Shown: in pieces, positions 26,950 through 35,673 of the stretch | How positions within the stretch are numbered: the stretch's first letter is position 1 | Layout: each line of letters begins with the position of its first letter | NCBI RefSeq assembly: GCF_029277445.1 | Contig: NZ_CP119566.1 | Coordinates: forward strand, 4,032,001 to 4,096,000 | DNA from: Pararhizobium qamdonense | GTDB lineage: Bacteria; Pseudomonadota; Alphaproteobacteria; Rhizobiales; Rhizobiaceae | DNA length: 64,000 nucleotides | Direction of reading: 5' to 3' | Made by a program: the position numbers and the translations under genes | Notes under the pieces: model-generated | What the model was told of the DNA's origin: nothing | The model's input: the letters and a program-made list of their open reading frames with translations, nothing else | The model's database searches: none

Positions 26950-27450
26950 TCAGCGAGCCGTTTTGCGCTCATGAAGTTCAAGGAAGGCGCAGCCTCTTGC
27001 TGCGATCGATCCGTCGTCGATCTCGGCCAATTGCACGCCGAGATCGGCAATTGTGGTCTTGGCCAGTTCCGCCCGGTAGACGCGCTCGGCCCTCAGCATG
27101 GTGGCCGAGATATTGCAGGGCTTGGAAAACAGGTGATTGCCGACGGGGTTCGGCCCGCGCTGGCGGATTTCATTGCAGCGAAAGGCCGGGGCCGGGCCTT
27201 CGACGGCAAGCACGATATCGAGCAGCGTGATCTTCTGCGCCGGACGCGCCAGCCGGTATCCGCCCTTGGGGCCCGGCACCGTATCGAGAATGCCGGCCCC
27301 CGACAGAGATTGCAGATGCTTGAGCAGATAGCTCGTGGAGACGCCATGAAACTCGGCGATTGCGGCGGCCGACAGGACCCCGCCTTCGGACAGGCCGGAC
27401 AGCATCGCCACGCTGTGGATTGCTTGCTCGACCCCGTCACCCAGCTTCAT
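26950..27450 (-). CDS. Rrf2-family transcriptional regulator
   Basis: A 166-residue regulator with the Rrf2 winged helix: AAAIAEFHGVSTSYLLKHLQ as recognition region and GPKGGYRLARPAQKITLLDI as wing and linker. Three cysteines lie in the C-terminal half (FRCNE, SKPCNI, RGCAF), but the spacing does not match the 2Fe-2S site of IscR/NsrR, so a thiol redox switch is as likely as a cluster. GGAGG precedes the ATG. A 25-base dyad lies 20 bases upstream, in the spacer shared with the divergent YitT gene. Confidence 0.92.
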   Translation of the reverse strand: MKLGDGVEQAIHSVAMLSGLSEGGVLSAAAIAEFHGVSTSYLLKHLQSLSGAGILDTVPGPKGGYRLARPAQKITLLDIVLAVEGPAPAFRCNEIRQRGPNPVGNHLFSKPCNISATMLRAERVYRAELAKTTIADLGVQLAEIDDGSIAARGCAFLELHERKTAR

Positions 27451-27469
27451 TCTCTTGCCTCCGTTTTCT

Positions 27470-27494
27470 ATCGTGGATAATTTATATCCATGAT
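27470..27494. promoter_or_regulatory. Probable Rrf2 operator in divergent spacer
   Basis: A near-perfect dyad: arms ATCGTGGATA and TATCCATGAT around the 5-base centre ATTTA (9 of 10 arm positions match; the inner six are perfect). It is AT-rich against the GC-rich background and is 20 bases from the Rrf2 start and 90 bases from the YitT start. Size and placement fit autoregulation plus control of the divergent transporter-like gene. Confidence 0.6.
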
Positions 27495-27583
27495 TATTCC
27501 GGCCGTCAAGCGGGGAAATCCGTCACAGCGCTTGCGTTCGCAAAACCTGAGGATAGAAGAGCAGGAGACTGGCGACGGGAACT

Positions 27584-28234
27584 ATGACGATGATGGCGAC
27601 ACCTGCAAAATCGGCCTTTGCGGCCCTGATGAATTCAAGCGCCGAGCGGCATTCGATCGCCGACGACGCGCAGGGCGTGATCTCCGGCAGCATGCTCTGC
27701 GTGCTCGGGATTACGCTGTTTTCCAGCGCCGGACTGTTAACGGGCGGCACGCCGGGCATCGCCTTTCTCGTCCATTACGCGACGGGCTTCAGCTTCGGCG
27801 CCTGCTTCTTTGCGGTAAACCTGCCCTTCTACTACCTCGCCTTCCGCCGCATGGGCCTTGCCTTCACGGTCAAGACCTTCATCGCTGTCGCAATGACCTC
27901 GGCCATGTCCGAAGTGTTGCCGCGTGCGCTGGGGATCACCCAGATCGATCCGCTGATCGGCGCCCTGTTCGGCGGGCTTGTGGTCGGTGCCGGCCTCCTC
28001 GCCCTTTTCCGCCATCGCGCCAGCCTGGGCGGCATCGGCATTCTGGCGCTCTATCTGCAGGATCGTTTCGGCTGGCGGGCAGGCTTCACCCAGCTCGGTT
28101 TCGACGGGGCGATCGTTGCCTGCTCGTTCTTCCTTGCCAGCCCCTTCATCATCGCCTGTTCGATCGCGGGCGCCGTCGTCATGAACGTCACCTTGGCGAT
28201 GAACCACCGCAAGGACCGCTATATCGCGATGTAA
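27584..28234 (+). CDS. YitT-family membrane protein (second of two)
   Basis: A 216-residue membrane protein, paralogue of the one at 25611-26243: both share GLLTGGTPGIAFLVHYA-type, FTVKTFIA and RHRASLGGIGIL motifs and the NHRKDRYIAM end. Six spans are visible. It is divergent from the Rrf2 gene, across a spacer with a strong dyad, so it is probably under Rrf2 control. The transported substrate is unknown. Confidence 0.85.
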   Translation: MTMMATPAKSAFAALMNSSAERHSIADDAQGVISGSMLCVLGITLFSSAGLLTGGTPGIAFLVHYATGFSFGACFFAVNLPFYYLAFRRMGLAFTVKTFIAVAMTSAMSEVLPRALGITQIDPLIGALFGGLVVGAGLLALFRHRASLGGIGILALYLQDRFGWRAGFTQLGFDGAIVACSFFLASPFIIACSIAGAVVMNVTLAMNHRKDRYIAM

Positions 28235-28301
28235 TCACGCCGAGGCGTCGTGCTCCGCCAGGGGACGTCGAGGCACCCGGGAGGACTATCCAAAACGTAT
28301 C

Positions 28302-28736
28302 CTATCCGTTCATGCTGTCCGGGCCGGGATCGTCACCGGCGGCGGCAATCGACATGCGGCGCAGATAATGGGCCCAGCCCTTTGCGTGATTGGCACGTTC
28401 CTTCTCGTCGGGCAGGCCACTATGGGTGAGCCGCACCAGCGTGCCGCCGTCCTTCTCGATCAGGTCGATTTCGATCAGGCCGGATTCCGGCGGCACCGTG
28501 TCATGGCCTTCCCAGCCGAAACTATAGGCCAGGCGGTGCACCGGGATGACCTCGGTAAACTGGCCTCTTGCGGTCTGCCGGTCGTTCATGCTGAGCAGAT
28601 AGATGCCGCCGGGATGCGGCTCGATCGTCGCCGAGGTGCCCATCCAGCGCAAGATCTTGTCGGGATCTGTCAGAAACGCAAAAACCGTTGCCTGCGGCGC
28701 GGCGATCTGGATTTCACTGTGAAGCGTTTCCGTCAT
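28302..28736 (-). CDS. SRPBCC/AHSA1-type protein
   Basis: A 144-residue START-like (SRPBCC) fold protein. The N-terminal strand HSEIQIAAPQATVFAFLTDPDKILRWMG is typical of AHSA1-like members, and the C-terminal helix is in ANHAKGWAHYLRRM. Such proteins form a hydrophobic cavity and often sit next to ArsR regulators; none is seen here. GGAAGGACATCCCG precedes the ATG. Function is unassigned. Confidence 0.87.
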   Translation of the reverse strand: MTETLHSEIQIAAPQATVFAFLTDPDKILRWMGTSATIEPHPGGIYLLSMNDRQTARGQFTEVIPVHRLAYSFGWEGHDTVPPESGLIEIDLIEKDGGTLVRLTHSGLPDEKERANHAKGWAHYLRRMSIAAAGDDPGPDSMNG

Positions 28737-28834
28737 CGGGATGTCCTTCCAGTCTCACATTCAGGCCGCAATTTAAGCCGAACTGCCTGTTGCGCAAGAT
28801 GCAAAATCTCGTGACAGCAGGCAGGCCCCACGGC

Positions 28835-29995
28835 ATGATGGCCGCTATGCAACTGCCGTCTGCTCTCTCTTTCCTCGCCGATGCCGCGATCGACATGCCT
28901 GATGGCGATGCGTTCCTGACGGCGCTGGCCGCACGGCTTGTTGCCGATGGCTTGCCGCTGACCGGAGGTGCGCTGACGCAGGCAGCACCGCATCCCGTCA
29001 TCGAGCGGCGCATCTGGCTCTGGCGGGCGGATACCGGACGGGTGATCGAGGCGCTGGGACTGACGGGTGCCTTTGGTCCCGCCGCAGTCCAACCCGCTGA
29101 TATCGGCCGCAGCGATATCGCGAAGACTGACATCGCCGGTGCTGACAGCGCCCGTACTGACATCGGAAAGCGGACTGACATCGCACAGACTTGGCTGGCA
29201 GGCCTCGGCACCCCCAGCATTCAGGAGGAGGCCGCCGGTGGCGCGACGCTCGCCTGGTCGGCAAACCGGCCATTCACCCCGGATGAGGCAGACCTTTTAC
29301 GCGAAGTCGCACGCTTTGCGGCAGCGCCGCTTGCCGTGCTTGCTGCCCGCTCAACGCTCTCAGCGCTTTTGACGACCTATCTCGGCCGCCGCAGCGCCGC
29401 GCAGGTGCTGGCCGGACGTTTGCGGCGCGACCCGGGAGAGACGATCCGGGCCGCTCTTCTGTTTGCCGATCTGCGCGGCTTTACCGAATTGTCGGAGACA
29501 ACGGACGCAAAAGAGGTGATCGCAGCGCTCGACGCCTGGTTCGACCGCGTCGCGGGCGCCGTCCATGCCTTTGGCGGCGAGGTGCTGAAATTCATCGGCG
29601 ATGGGGTTCTGGCAATCTTTCCGGTCGGCGAGCGCGGCGCGACAGCCGCCTGCGACGCCGCTTTGCGCGCGGTATCTTCCGCACGCGCTGGAATGGATCA
29701 CCTCGATAAAGTCCGCTCTGCGCAAGGACAAAAACCCCTCACGTTCGGCGTGGCTCTTCATCTCGGCGATATGCTGTGGGGGAATATCGGGACGGCCGAC
29801 CGGCTGGATTTCACCGCCATCGGCCCTGCCGTCAATCTCGTCAGCCGGCTGGAGGGCCTCTGCCGCCCGCTCGGATGCACGGTGCTCGTCTCCGGCGCCT
29901 TTGCGGCGGAAACGACGCAGCCGCTCGATCCCCTCGGCGATCATAGCCTGCGCGGCATCGCCGCACCCTGCGCGGTGTTTACGCCGCAGCGCTAA
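28835..29995 (+). CDS. Class III adenylate/guanylate cyclase with pentapeptide-like linker
   Basis: A 386-residue cyclase. The C-terminal catalytic domain starts near residue 205 with LLFADLRGFTELSE (first metal Asp), continues with GGEVLKFIGDGVLAIFP (second metal Asp), and ends with the NLVSRLEGL dimer segment. The N-terminal 190 residues look like a sensor region (VIERRIWLWRADTGRVIEALGL). At residues 88-118 six five-residue units of the form xDI[AG]x are encoded by a 15-base tandem repeat. Starts at 28835, 28838 or 28847 are possible. No membrane span is seen, so it is cytosolic. Substrate (ATP or GTP) is not resolved. Confidence 0.87.
   Translation: MMAAMQLPSALSFLADAAIDMPDGDAFLTALAARLVADGLPLTGGALTQAAPHPVIERRIWLWRADTGRVIEALGLTGAFGPAAVQPADIGRSDIAKTDIAGADSARTDIGKRTDIAQTWLAGLGTPSIQEEAAGGATLAWSANRPFTPDEADLLREVARFAAAPLAVLAARSTLSALLTTYLGRRSAAQVLAGRLRRDPGETIRAALLFADLRGFTELSETTDAKEVIAALDAWFDRVAGAVHAFGGEVLKFIGDGVLAIFPVGERGATAACDAALRAVSSARAGMDHLDKVRSAQGQKPLTFGVALHLGDMLWGNIGTADRLDFTAIGPAVNLVSRLEGLCRPLGCTVLVSGAFAAETTQPLDPLGDHSLRGIAAPCAVFTPQR
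29096..29188 (+). repeat. 15-bp in-frame tandem repeat in cyclase gene
   Basis: Six diverged copies of a 15-base unit (type copy ACTGACATCGCCGGT), with one extra codon (CGG) before the last. They encode ADIGR, SDIAK, TDIAG, ADSAR, TDIGK and TDIAQ, which fits the pentapeptide-repeat consensus A[DN]LXX with Ile for Leu. Copy number could vary between strains without breaking the frame. Confidence 0.8.
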
Positions 29996-30031
29996 CCAAC
30001 GGCACATATTCTTTATGACCGGACGACGCCG

Positions 30032-30232
30032 CTACAGCCCGTCGTGTTTTTTCAGCTGATCGATCGCGCTCAGTGCATCATAGGGGGACCAGCCTGCATC
30101 GACGGCGGCTTCCACCAGCTTGGTTTCCACTTCCTGCTCCAGCCGCTGATAGAGCGGCTCCAGCGCCTCCTGAACCGTCAGGATATGCTGATCGGGCGGA
30201 ATGATGGTTTTACCAGATGCGGAGGATGGCAT
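30032..30232 (-). CDS. Small conserved-type hypothetical protein
   Basis: A 66-residue soluble, acidic and helical protein (EALEPLYQRLEQEVETKLVEAAVDAGWSPYDALSAIDQL). AAGGAG stands at the right distance before the ATG, which supports a real gene. The C-terminal AAVDAGWSPYDALSAI looks like a small helical module. It converges on the cyclase gene, with its stop 37 bases away. Function is unknown. Confidence 0.65.
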   Translation of the reverse strand: MPSSASGKTIIPPDQHILTVQEALEPLYQRLEQEVETKLVEAAVDAGWSPYDALSAIDQLKKHDGL

Positions 30233-30433
30233 GCCCCTCTCCTTCTTGATTTGGCTTGAATTCGGCCTCTTTGATTCCGGCAGAATTGTTCCAACGCCGG
30301 GACTGCGGAAATGTTCCGGCGCAAGCCGCCATATTTTTGACGGCGACCGGAATCCTTCCGGATGGCGTTATGCATACCCGCTATTTCAAAGGGCTCTCTT
30401 CAAATCCGCATCATTTGATCTACATTTGTTCGC

Positions 30434-32968
30434 GTGAACCAGATCGATTCCATCCCGCGCGCCAGGACGCAAATTCTCCTGCCCCCGCCCTTCCTGCGCT
30501 GGTTTGCGGAAAAGGGCTGGCAACCGCGTGCGCATCAGCTGGAGCTTCTGTCCCGCGTCCAGAGCGGCGACAGCATGTTGCTGATCGCACCGACCGGTGC
30601 CGGCAAAACGCTGGCGGGTTTCCTTCCCTCGCTGGTTTCCCTCACTGAACGCGGAAAAATCCCGCCCGGCTCGGCCTTTACCGGCATCCACACGCTCTAC
30701 ATTTCGCCCCTCAAGGCGCTCGCCGTCGATATCGAGCGCAACCTGATGAAGCCGGTCGGTGACATGGGCCTGCCGATCCGCATTGAAAACCGCACCGGCG
30801 ATACGCCCGCCGCCAAGCGCCAGCGCCAGAAGCTCAATCCGCCCGATATCCTTTTGACAACGCCGGAACAGGTGGCGCTGCTTCTCGCCAATGGCGAGGC
30901 CGAGCGCTTCTTCAAGGACCTGAAATATGTCGTCCTCGACGAGCTGCATTCGCTGGTCACGTCCAAGCGCGGCCATCTTCTGTCGCTCGGTCTCGCCCGC
31001 CTGCGCCAGCTCGCACCCGCCATGCAGGCGATCGGCCTTTCCGCCACGGTCGCCGACCCGATGGAGCTGCAGCGCTGGCTTGCCCCTCAGAGAGAGGGCG
31101 AAGATAATCATGCCGGCCTGATCACCGTGACCGGCGGGGCAAGGCCGGAAATTTCCATCCTCTTCACCGAGGAGCGCGTGCCCTGGGCCGGGCATTCGGC
31201 AGCCTATGCAATCGGCGATATCTACCGGGCGATCGGCGAGACCAAAACGACGCTTCTCTTCGTCAATACCCGCAGCCAGGCCGAACGCGTCTTCCAGGAA
31301 TTGTGGACCATCAACGACGACAATCTGCCGATCGCGCTGCATCACGGCTCGCTCGATGTCGGCCAGCGGCGCAAGGTCGAGGCGGCCATGTCGGAAAACC
31401 GGCTGCGCGCCGTTGTCGCCACCTCGACGCTCGATCTTGGTATCGACTGGGGTGATGTCGATATGGTCATCCATGTCGGCGCACCGAAGGGCGCATCGCG
31501 CCTTGCCCAACGCATCGGCCGCGCCAATCACCGCATGGACGAGCCGAGCCGCGCCATCCTAGTTCCCGCCAACCGTTTCGAGGTGATGGAATGCCAGGCA
31601 GCGCTCGATGCCAACTATATCGGCGCGCAGGACACGCCCGCCGTCGGCAAGGGCGCGCTGGATGTGCTCGCCCAGCATGTGCTCGGCATGGCCTGTGCCG
31701 CGCCTTTCGATCCCCTGACGCTCTATGCTGAAATCACCAGTGCCGCACCCTATTCGACCCTTTCCTGGGAGACCTTCGAACGCATCGTCGATTTCGTTGC
31801 CACCGGCGGGTACGCGCTGCGCGCCTATGAGCGCTATGCCAAGATCCGCAAGACGCCGGAAGGCCTCTGGCGCGTCTCCAATCCGATGGTTGCCCAGCAA
31901 TACCGCCTCAATGTCGGCACCATCATCGAATCGCCGATGCTCAACGTGCGCATGGTCAAGCACAACGCCCGGGGCGGCATCGGCCGTGGCGGAATGGCGC
32001 TCGGCAAGGTCGAGGAATATTTCATCGAGATGCTGTCTCCGGGCGACACGTTTCTCTTTTCCGGCAAAGTGCTGCGTTTTGAAGGCATCCGCGAAAACGA
32101 ATGCCTGGTCAGCCAGGGCTTCAAGCTCGATCCGAAGGTCCCTTCCTATAATGGCGGCAAGTTTCCGCTCTCCACTTATCTCGCCCAGCAGGTCCGCAAG
32201 ATGCTCGCCGATCCCAGCCGGCATGCGACCCTGCCGGATCAGGTGCGCGACTGGCTGGCGCTGCAGAAAGATCTTTCGATGCTGCCGAAGGAGGACGAGC
32301 TCCTGATCGAAACTTTTCCGCGCGGTGCACGCCATTACATGGTGATCTACGCTTTCGAGGGCAGGCTTGCCCACCAGACGCTTGGCATGCTCTTGACCCG
32401 GCGGCTCGACCGCGCCGGGCTGAAACCGCTCGGCTTCGTCGCCACCGATTATTCGCTCGCCATCTGGGGCCTGGAGGATCTAAGCGACGCCTTCACCGCC
32501 GGACGGCCACGGCTTGCCGACCTGTTCGACGAGGATATGCTGGGTGACGATCTGGAGGCCTGGCTGAACGAGAGCTTCCTGTTGAAACGCACGTTCCGCA
32601 ACTGCGCCGTCATCGCCGGACTGATCGACCAGCGCCATCCCGGCAAGGAAAAGAGCGGACGGCAGGTGACGGTTTCAGCCGATCTCATCTATGACGTCCT
32701 GCGCAGCCACGAGCCCGATCACATCCTTTTGGAAGCCACGCGCAACGATGCATCCACTGGGCTTTTGGAGATCGAGCGGCTTGGCGATATGCTGTCGCGA
32801 ATCAAGGGCCATATCACCCACCGCCCGCTGGAGCGGATTTCGCCGCTGGCCGTTCCGGTCATGCTCGAAATCGGCAGGGAATCGGTCAATGGCGACGCGC
32901 AGGACTTTCTGCTTGCCGAAGCCGCCGACGAACTGTTTGCGGATGTGGTGGCCACGGCATCGCCATAA
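30434..32968 (+). CDS. Ligase-associated DEXH-box helicase (Lhr family)
   Basis: An 844-residue superfamily 2 helicase of the Lhr-like, ligase-associated DNA-repair group. It has Walker A APTGAGKT (residues 51-58), DELHS as the Walker B/DExH box near 170, LSATVADP as motif III, TTLLFVNTRSQAE as motif IV, and RIGRANHRMDEPSRAI as motif VI. The C-terminal half is the Lhr winged-helix and DUF4011-like core. It is followed after 43 bases by pdeM, its usual partner. The ligase and exonuclease that often complete this set are absent here. It is expected to act on damaged DNA or RNA-DNA hybrids. Confidence 0.93.
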   Translation: MNQIDSIPRARTQILLPPPFLRWFAEKGWQPRAHQLELLSRVQSGDSMLLIAPTGAGKTLAGFLPSLVSLTERGKIPPGSAFTGIHTLYISPLKALAVDIERNLMKPVGDMGLPIRIENRTGDTPAAKRQRQKLNPPDILLTTPEQVALLLANGEAERFFKDLKYVVLDELHSLVTSKRGHLLSLGLARLRQLAPAMQAIGLSATVADPMELQRWLAPQREGEDNHAGLITVTGGARPEISILFTEERVPWAGHSAAYAIGDIYRAIGETKTTLLFVNTRSQAERVFQELWTINDDNLPIALHHGSLDVGQRRKVEAAMSENRLRAVVATSTLDLGIDWGDVDMVIHVGAPKGASRLAQRIGRANHRMDEPSRAILVPANRFEVMECQAALDANYIGAQDTPAVGKGALDVLAQHVLGMACAAPFDPLTLYAEITSAAPYSTLSWETFERIVDFVATGGYALRAYERYAKIRKTPEGLWRVSNPMVAQQYRLNVGTIIESPMLNVRMVKHNARGGIGRGGMALGKVEEYFIEMLSPGDTFLFSGKVLRFEGIRENECLVSQGFKLDPKVPSYNGGKFPLSTYLAQQVRKMLADPSRHATLPDQVRDWLALQKDLSMLPKEDELLIETFPRGARHYMVIYAFEGRLAHQTLGMLLTRRLDRAGLKPLGFVATDYSLAIWGLEDLSDAFTAGRPRLADLFDEDMLGDDLEAWLNESFLLKRTFRNCAVIAGLIDQRHPGKEKSGRQVTVSADLIYDVLRSHEPDHILLEATRNDASTGLLEIERLGDMLSRIKGHITHRPLERISPLAVPVMLEIGRESVNGDAQDFLLAEAADELFADVVATASP

Positions 32969-33011
32969 AGCTTGATCAAAGACTTGAAAAAACAACGCCG
33001 CCGGAAACTTC

Positions 33012-33737
33012 ATGTACCGTATCGCCCACGCCATCTCTGCCCTTCCGGACAATCCGGCGCTGTCGTCCCGCATCGTCGTGAACGGCGTGATCGGCATCTG
33101 CGATCCGCTCGGCGGGCTGTATCTGCCCGATCTCGATATTCTCGTCGTGTCCGATCTGCATCTGGAAAAGGGCTCGGCCTTTGCGCGGCGCGGCATGATG
33201 CTGCCGCCCTATGATACGCTGGCGACGCTGCGCATCCTCGATGCGATCATTGCCCGGCACAATCCGAAAACCGTCATCAGCCTCGGTGACAATTTTCACG
33301 ACCGCAACGGCTCCGCCCTGATGCCGGAGCTGTTTCGCACCATGATCGAAACCATGGCGCGCGGGCGCGAATGGATCTGGATCAACGGCAACCACGATCC
33401 CGACGGCACAACCGCCCTGCCCGGCGCATCCATGGACGAACTCATCCATTCCGGCCTGATCTTCCGACACGAACCGGCTTTGAGCGCAAAGCCCGGCGAA
33501 ATCGCCGGCCATCTCCACCCGTCAGCCACGGTACGTCGGCGCGAAAAATATATGCGCCGCGCCTGCTTTGCCACCGACGGCCGCCGTCTGATCATGCCCG
33601 CCTTCGGCGTCACCACCGGCGGCCTTGATCTGCGCCACCAGGCCATGCGCGGCCTGTTCGACCACCAGAGCCTTGTCGCCCATATGCTGGGACGGGATCG
33701 GATCTATTCGGTGCGGTTTGCGAATTTGCTGGGGTGA
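33012..33737 (+). CDS. pdeM: Ligase-associated DNA damage response endonuclease PdeM
   Basis: A 241-residue calcineurin-like phosphoesterase with the two-metal motifs VVSDLHLEKGS, SLGDNFHDR, WINGNHDPD and AGHLHPSATV. These features plus the position directly after an Lhr-type helicase identify PdeM, thought to process DNA ends in the same pathway. Normal length. It is the end of a two-gene operon. Confidence 0.93.
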   Translation: MYRIAHAISALPDNPALSSRIVVNGVIGICDPLGGLYLPDLDILVVSDLHLEKGSAFARRGMMLPPYDTLATLRILDAIIARHNPKTVISLGDNFHDRNGSALMPELFRTMIETMARGREWIWINGNHDPDGTTALPGASMDELIHSGLIFRHEPALSAKPGEIAGHLHPSATVRRREKYMRRACFATDGRRLIMPAFGVTTGGLDLRHQAMRGLFDHQSLVAHMLGRDRIYSVRFANLLG

Positions 33738-33759
33738 TGGAGGACGCAGATAACTGAAG

Positions 33760-34305
33760 CTATAAATAAGAAAATCCGACCCTGACCTTTAATTTACCAC
33801 TCTCTATATTTTCTATTCTCAACGAAGATGCATACCCCAAACCTATTAAATTATTCGCAAAAAGCCCATATCCAAATATCAATGGTGAACCAATATTTAT
33901 TGTCGTCGTAGATTTATTAATTGCGAACCCTTGACAGGCCATCCATTCTACAAATTTCGGAAAATCTTGACCGAGTGCCTGAAATTTTTCGTTTAATTTC
34001 TGAGAAAGGCGTCGCTCACCCTTATTCAACCACCACCAATAAAATGGGTTTCCTGCGGAACGGTTTTCACAAGCGACATTTTGCTTGGCGCGCTCTGCAC
34101 AGAAAAGCTCGCCTCTCTTGTAATCTGTTGGTTGACACCCGTTGAGCCTTACGATTTTAAAATGCTCAAAAATCATTGATCGAGCATAAGGCTCGAAAAA
34201 GAGCGAACAGAATACAAAATATACAGCCAGTGCCGTGAATATAACTTTTTTAATTGTTGTCAGACCGCAATAATATTCTGTAAATTTGCCGAGTGCTTTA
34301 TCCAT
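33760..34305 (-). CDS. AT-rich orphan protein with one membrane span
   Basis: A 181-residue protein with an N-terminal span KKVIFTALAVYFVFCSLFF followed by a Cys-containing extracytoplasmic part (NGCQPTDY, LFCAERA, NVACENR, ACQGF) and a C-terminal beta-like region (IFGYGLFANNLIGLGY). GGGAG precedes the ATG at 34305. The gene and its flanks are clearly AT-richer than everything around them (runs such as TTATTAATTG), a sign of recent horizontal transfer. I do not recognise a family. Four cysteines suggest disulfides outside the membrane. Confidence 0.65.
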   Translation of the reverse strand: MDKALGKFTEYYCGLTTIKKVIFTALAVYFVFCSLFFEPYARSMIFEHFKIVRLNGCQPTDYKRGELFCAERAKQNVACENRSAGNPFYWWWLNKGERRLSQKLNEKFQALGQDFPKFVEWMACQGFAINKSTTTINIGSPLIFGYGLFANNLIGLGYASSLRIENIESGKLKVRVGFSYL

Positions 34306-34582
34306 TTCTGGCACTCCCATTTTTGAAAACCTGCATAAATTCGAAACCACAGTGCCCTTTTGCTCAACTGGGCCAGTTGCAATGATGATGGATTTATTGA
34401 CGATAAAACAATCTAAAGTTTAGTTTCCTATTAAAATCAGCTTGAAATCGACGCCCATGGGAAAGGGGATCCCAGAAAGTGGCATTACCCATTTTCTTCA
34501 GTCGAGACGGCTTGCCGCCCATCGGCAGCATTGAAATACAACCGGCACAAAAGCCCCAGCCGCTAGAACAGTGCGCGGCGCT

Positions 34583-34819
34583 CTAAAACGCGTTGAACGT
34601 CAGCGTCGTCAGCGAGCGGTTGATGCCGGGCACGGTGGCGATGTTGTCGTTGATGAATTTTCCGATGTCCTGCGCTTCATCGACATAGACCTTGATCAGA
34701 AGATCGTAATCGCCGCTGGTCGAATACATCTCCGAGACGATCTCCTTCTTGTAGATCACGTCGGCAACTTCGTAGGTTTTGCCGGGGGCGCATTGCAGCT
34801 GGACGAAAATCGGCTTCAT
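34583..34819 (-). CDS. Stand-alone Lrp/AsnC ligand-binding (RAM) domain protein
   Basis: A 78-residue protein corresponding to the C-terminal ligand-binding domain of Lrp/AsnC regulators: MKPIFVQLQCAPGKTYEVAD, STSGDYDLLIKVYVDE, then PGINRSLTTLTF. There is no DNA-binding domain. Such single-domain proteins bind amino acids and may modulate full-length Lrp members by co-assembly. AGGAG precedes the ATG. It lies just downstream of the TauE-TIGR02186 pair and on the same strand. Confidence 0.9.
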   Translation of the reverse strand: MKPIFVQLQCAPGKTYEVADVIYKKEIVSEMYSTSGDYDLLIKVYVDEAQDIGKFINDNIATVPGINRSLTTLTFNAF

Positions 34820-34884
34820 GGCTCAGTCTCCTGATGTTTCGATCGCAAATAGCCTGTTTTTGCCAGGAGGCAAAGCCGGATCGA

Positions 34885-35673
34885 TCAATCCCTGCGGAAG
34901 ACGATACTGGCGAGCCAGCCGGTGACGACGGCCAGAAGCACGGCGACGAGGCCGTAGAGGAAGGGCTGCTGATGTGCTGCCGTGGTGATCGCCTGTTCGA
35001 GGCCGGTCTTGACGACGCGCAGTTCCAGCGCCTTGGCGGCGACGAAAAGGCCATCGCGGAACAGATAGGCGCGCACGATATGCGATCCGTTCGGCACGTC
35101 GGCCGGCAGGCGCAACGAGGCCTTGAACAGGCTGGAACTGATGAACTGCACACCGCCGGGATCGCGCTGGTAGATGCCGGTGGTTTCCCGAAGCCGCCGG
35201 AAGGCGTCGCGGAATTCGGTGAGGTTGCTGCCATCGCCGATAAAGCCGATCGGCGTCAGCGGCATATGATCGACGCCGATGCCCATATTGTTCATGTCGC
35301 CTGGGGGTGCGATCGTGTCGATATCGCGCGTGCTCGACAGCGAATAGGATTCCGGCACCTTTTCGAAGGTCATCGAATTGGTGTTGATCCAGATGCCGAA
35401 GACGCGCTCCTTCTTGCGCACCGTGGTGTTTTCCTTCGGGCCCTCCAGCGCCACGACAATATTGTATTTTCCCTGCGCCAACAGTCCGGGATCGGCGCCG
35501 TCAATGGCGCCGAAAATGGTGAGATCCGCCCCTCGGAAATCCGAGGTGATGGCGATCTCGTCAGTGGAAATGCCGATATCGAGTTTTTCGGTGAAATCGA
35601 CCGGTTCTGCCTTTGCCGCAAGCGGTGCGGCAAACAGGAGAGCGGCGAGGATGATTTGCGAGACGGTCCGCAT
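34885..35673 (-). CDS. TIGR02186 family membrane-anchored protein
   Basis: A 262-residue alphaproteobacterial protein with a signal peptide (IILAALLFAAPLAAKA), a large periplasmic beta-rich part, and a C-terminal membrane span (FLYGLVAVLLAVVTGWLASIVF). This layout and sequence match TIGR02186, which is regularly found beside TauE/SafE exporters. Its ATG shares a base with the stop of the TauE gene (TGATG). The apparent 613-residue reading of this frame into the TauE gene is an artefact. It probably assists sulfur-compound export; the role is inferred from pairing. Confidence 0.87.
   Translation of the reverse strand: MRTVSQIILAALLFAAPLAAKAEPVDFTEKLDIGISTDEIAITSDFRGADLTIFGAIDGADPGLLAQGKYNIVVALEGPKENTTVRKKERVFGIWINTNSMTFEKVPESYSLSSTRDIDTIAPPGDMNNMGIGVDHMPLTPIGFIGDGSNLTEFRDAFRRLRETTGIYQRDPGGVQFISSSLFKASLRLPADVPNGSHIVRAYLFRDGLFVAAKALELRVVKTGLEQAITTAAHQQPFLYGLVAVLLAVVTGWLASIVFRRD

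Noticed and set aside
30434..33737. Antiphage helicase-nuclease defence pair
   Set aside because: Motifs and order match the known Lhr/PdeM DNA repair pair; no other defence genes are nearby.
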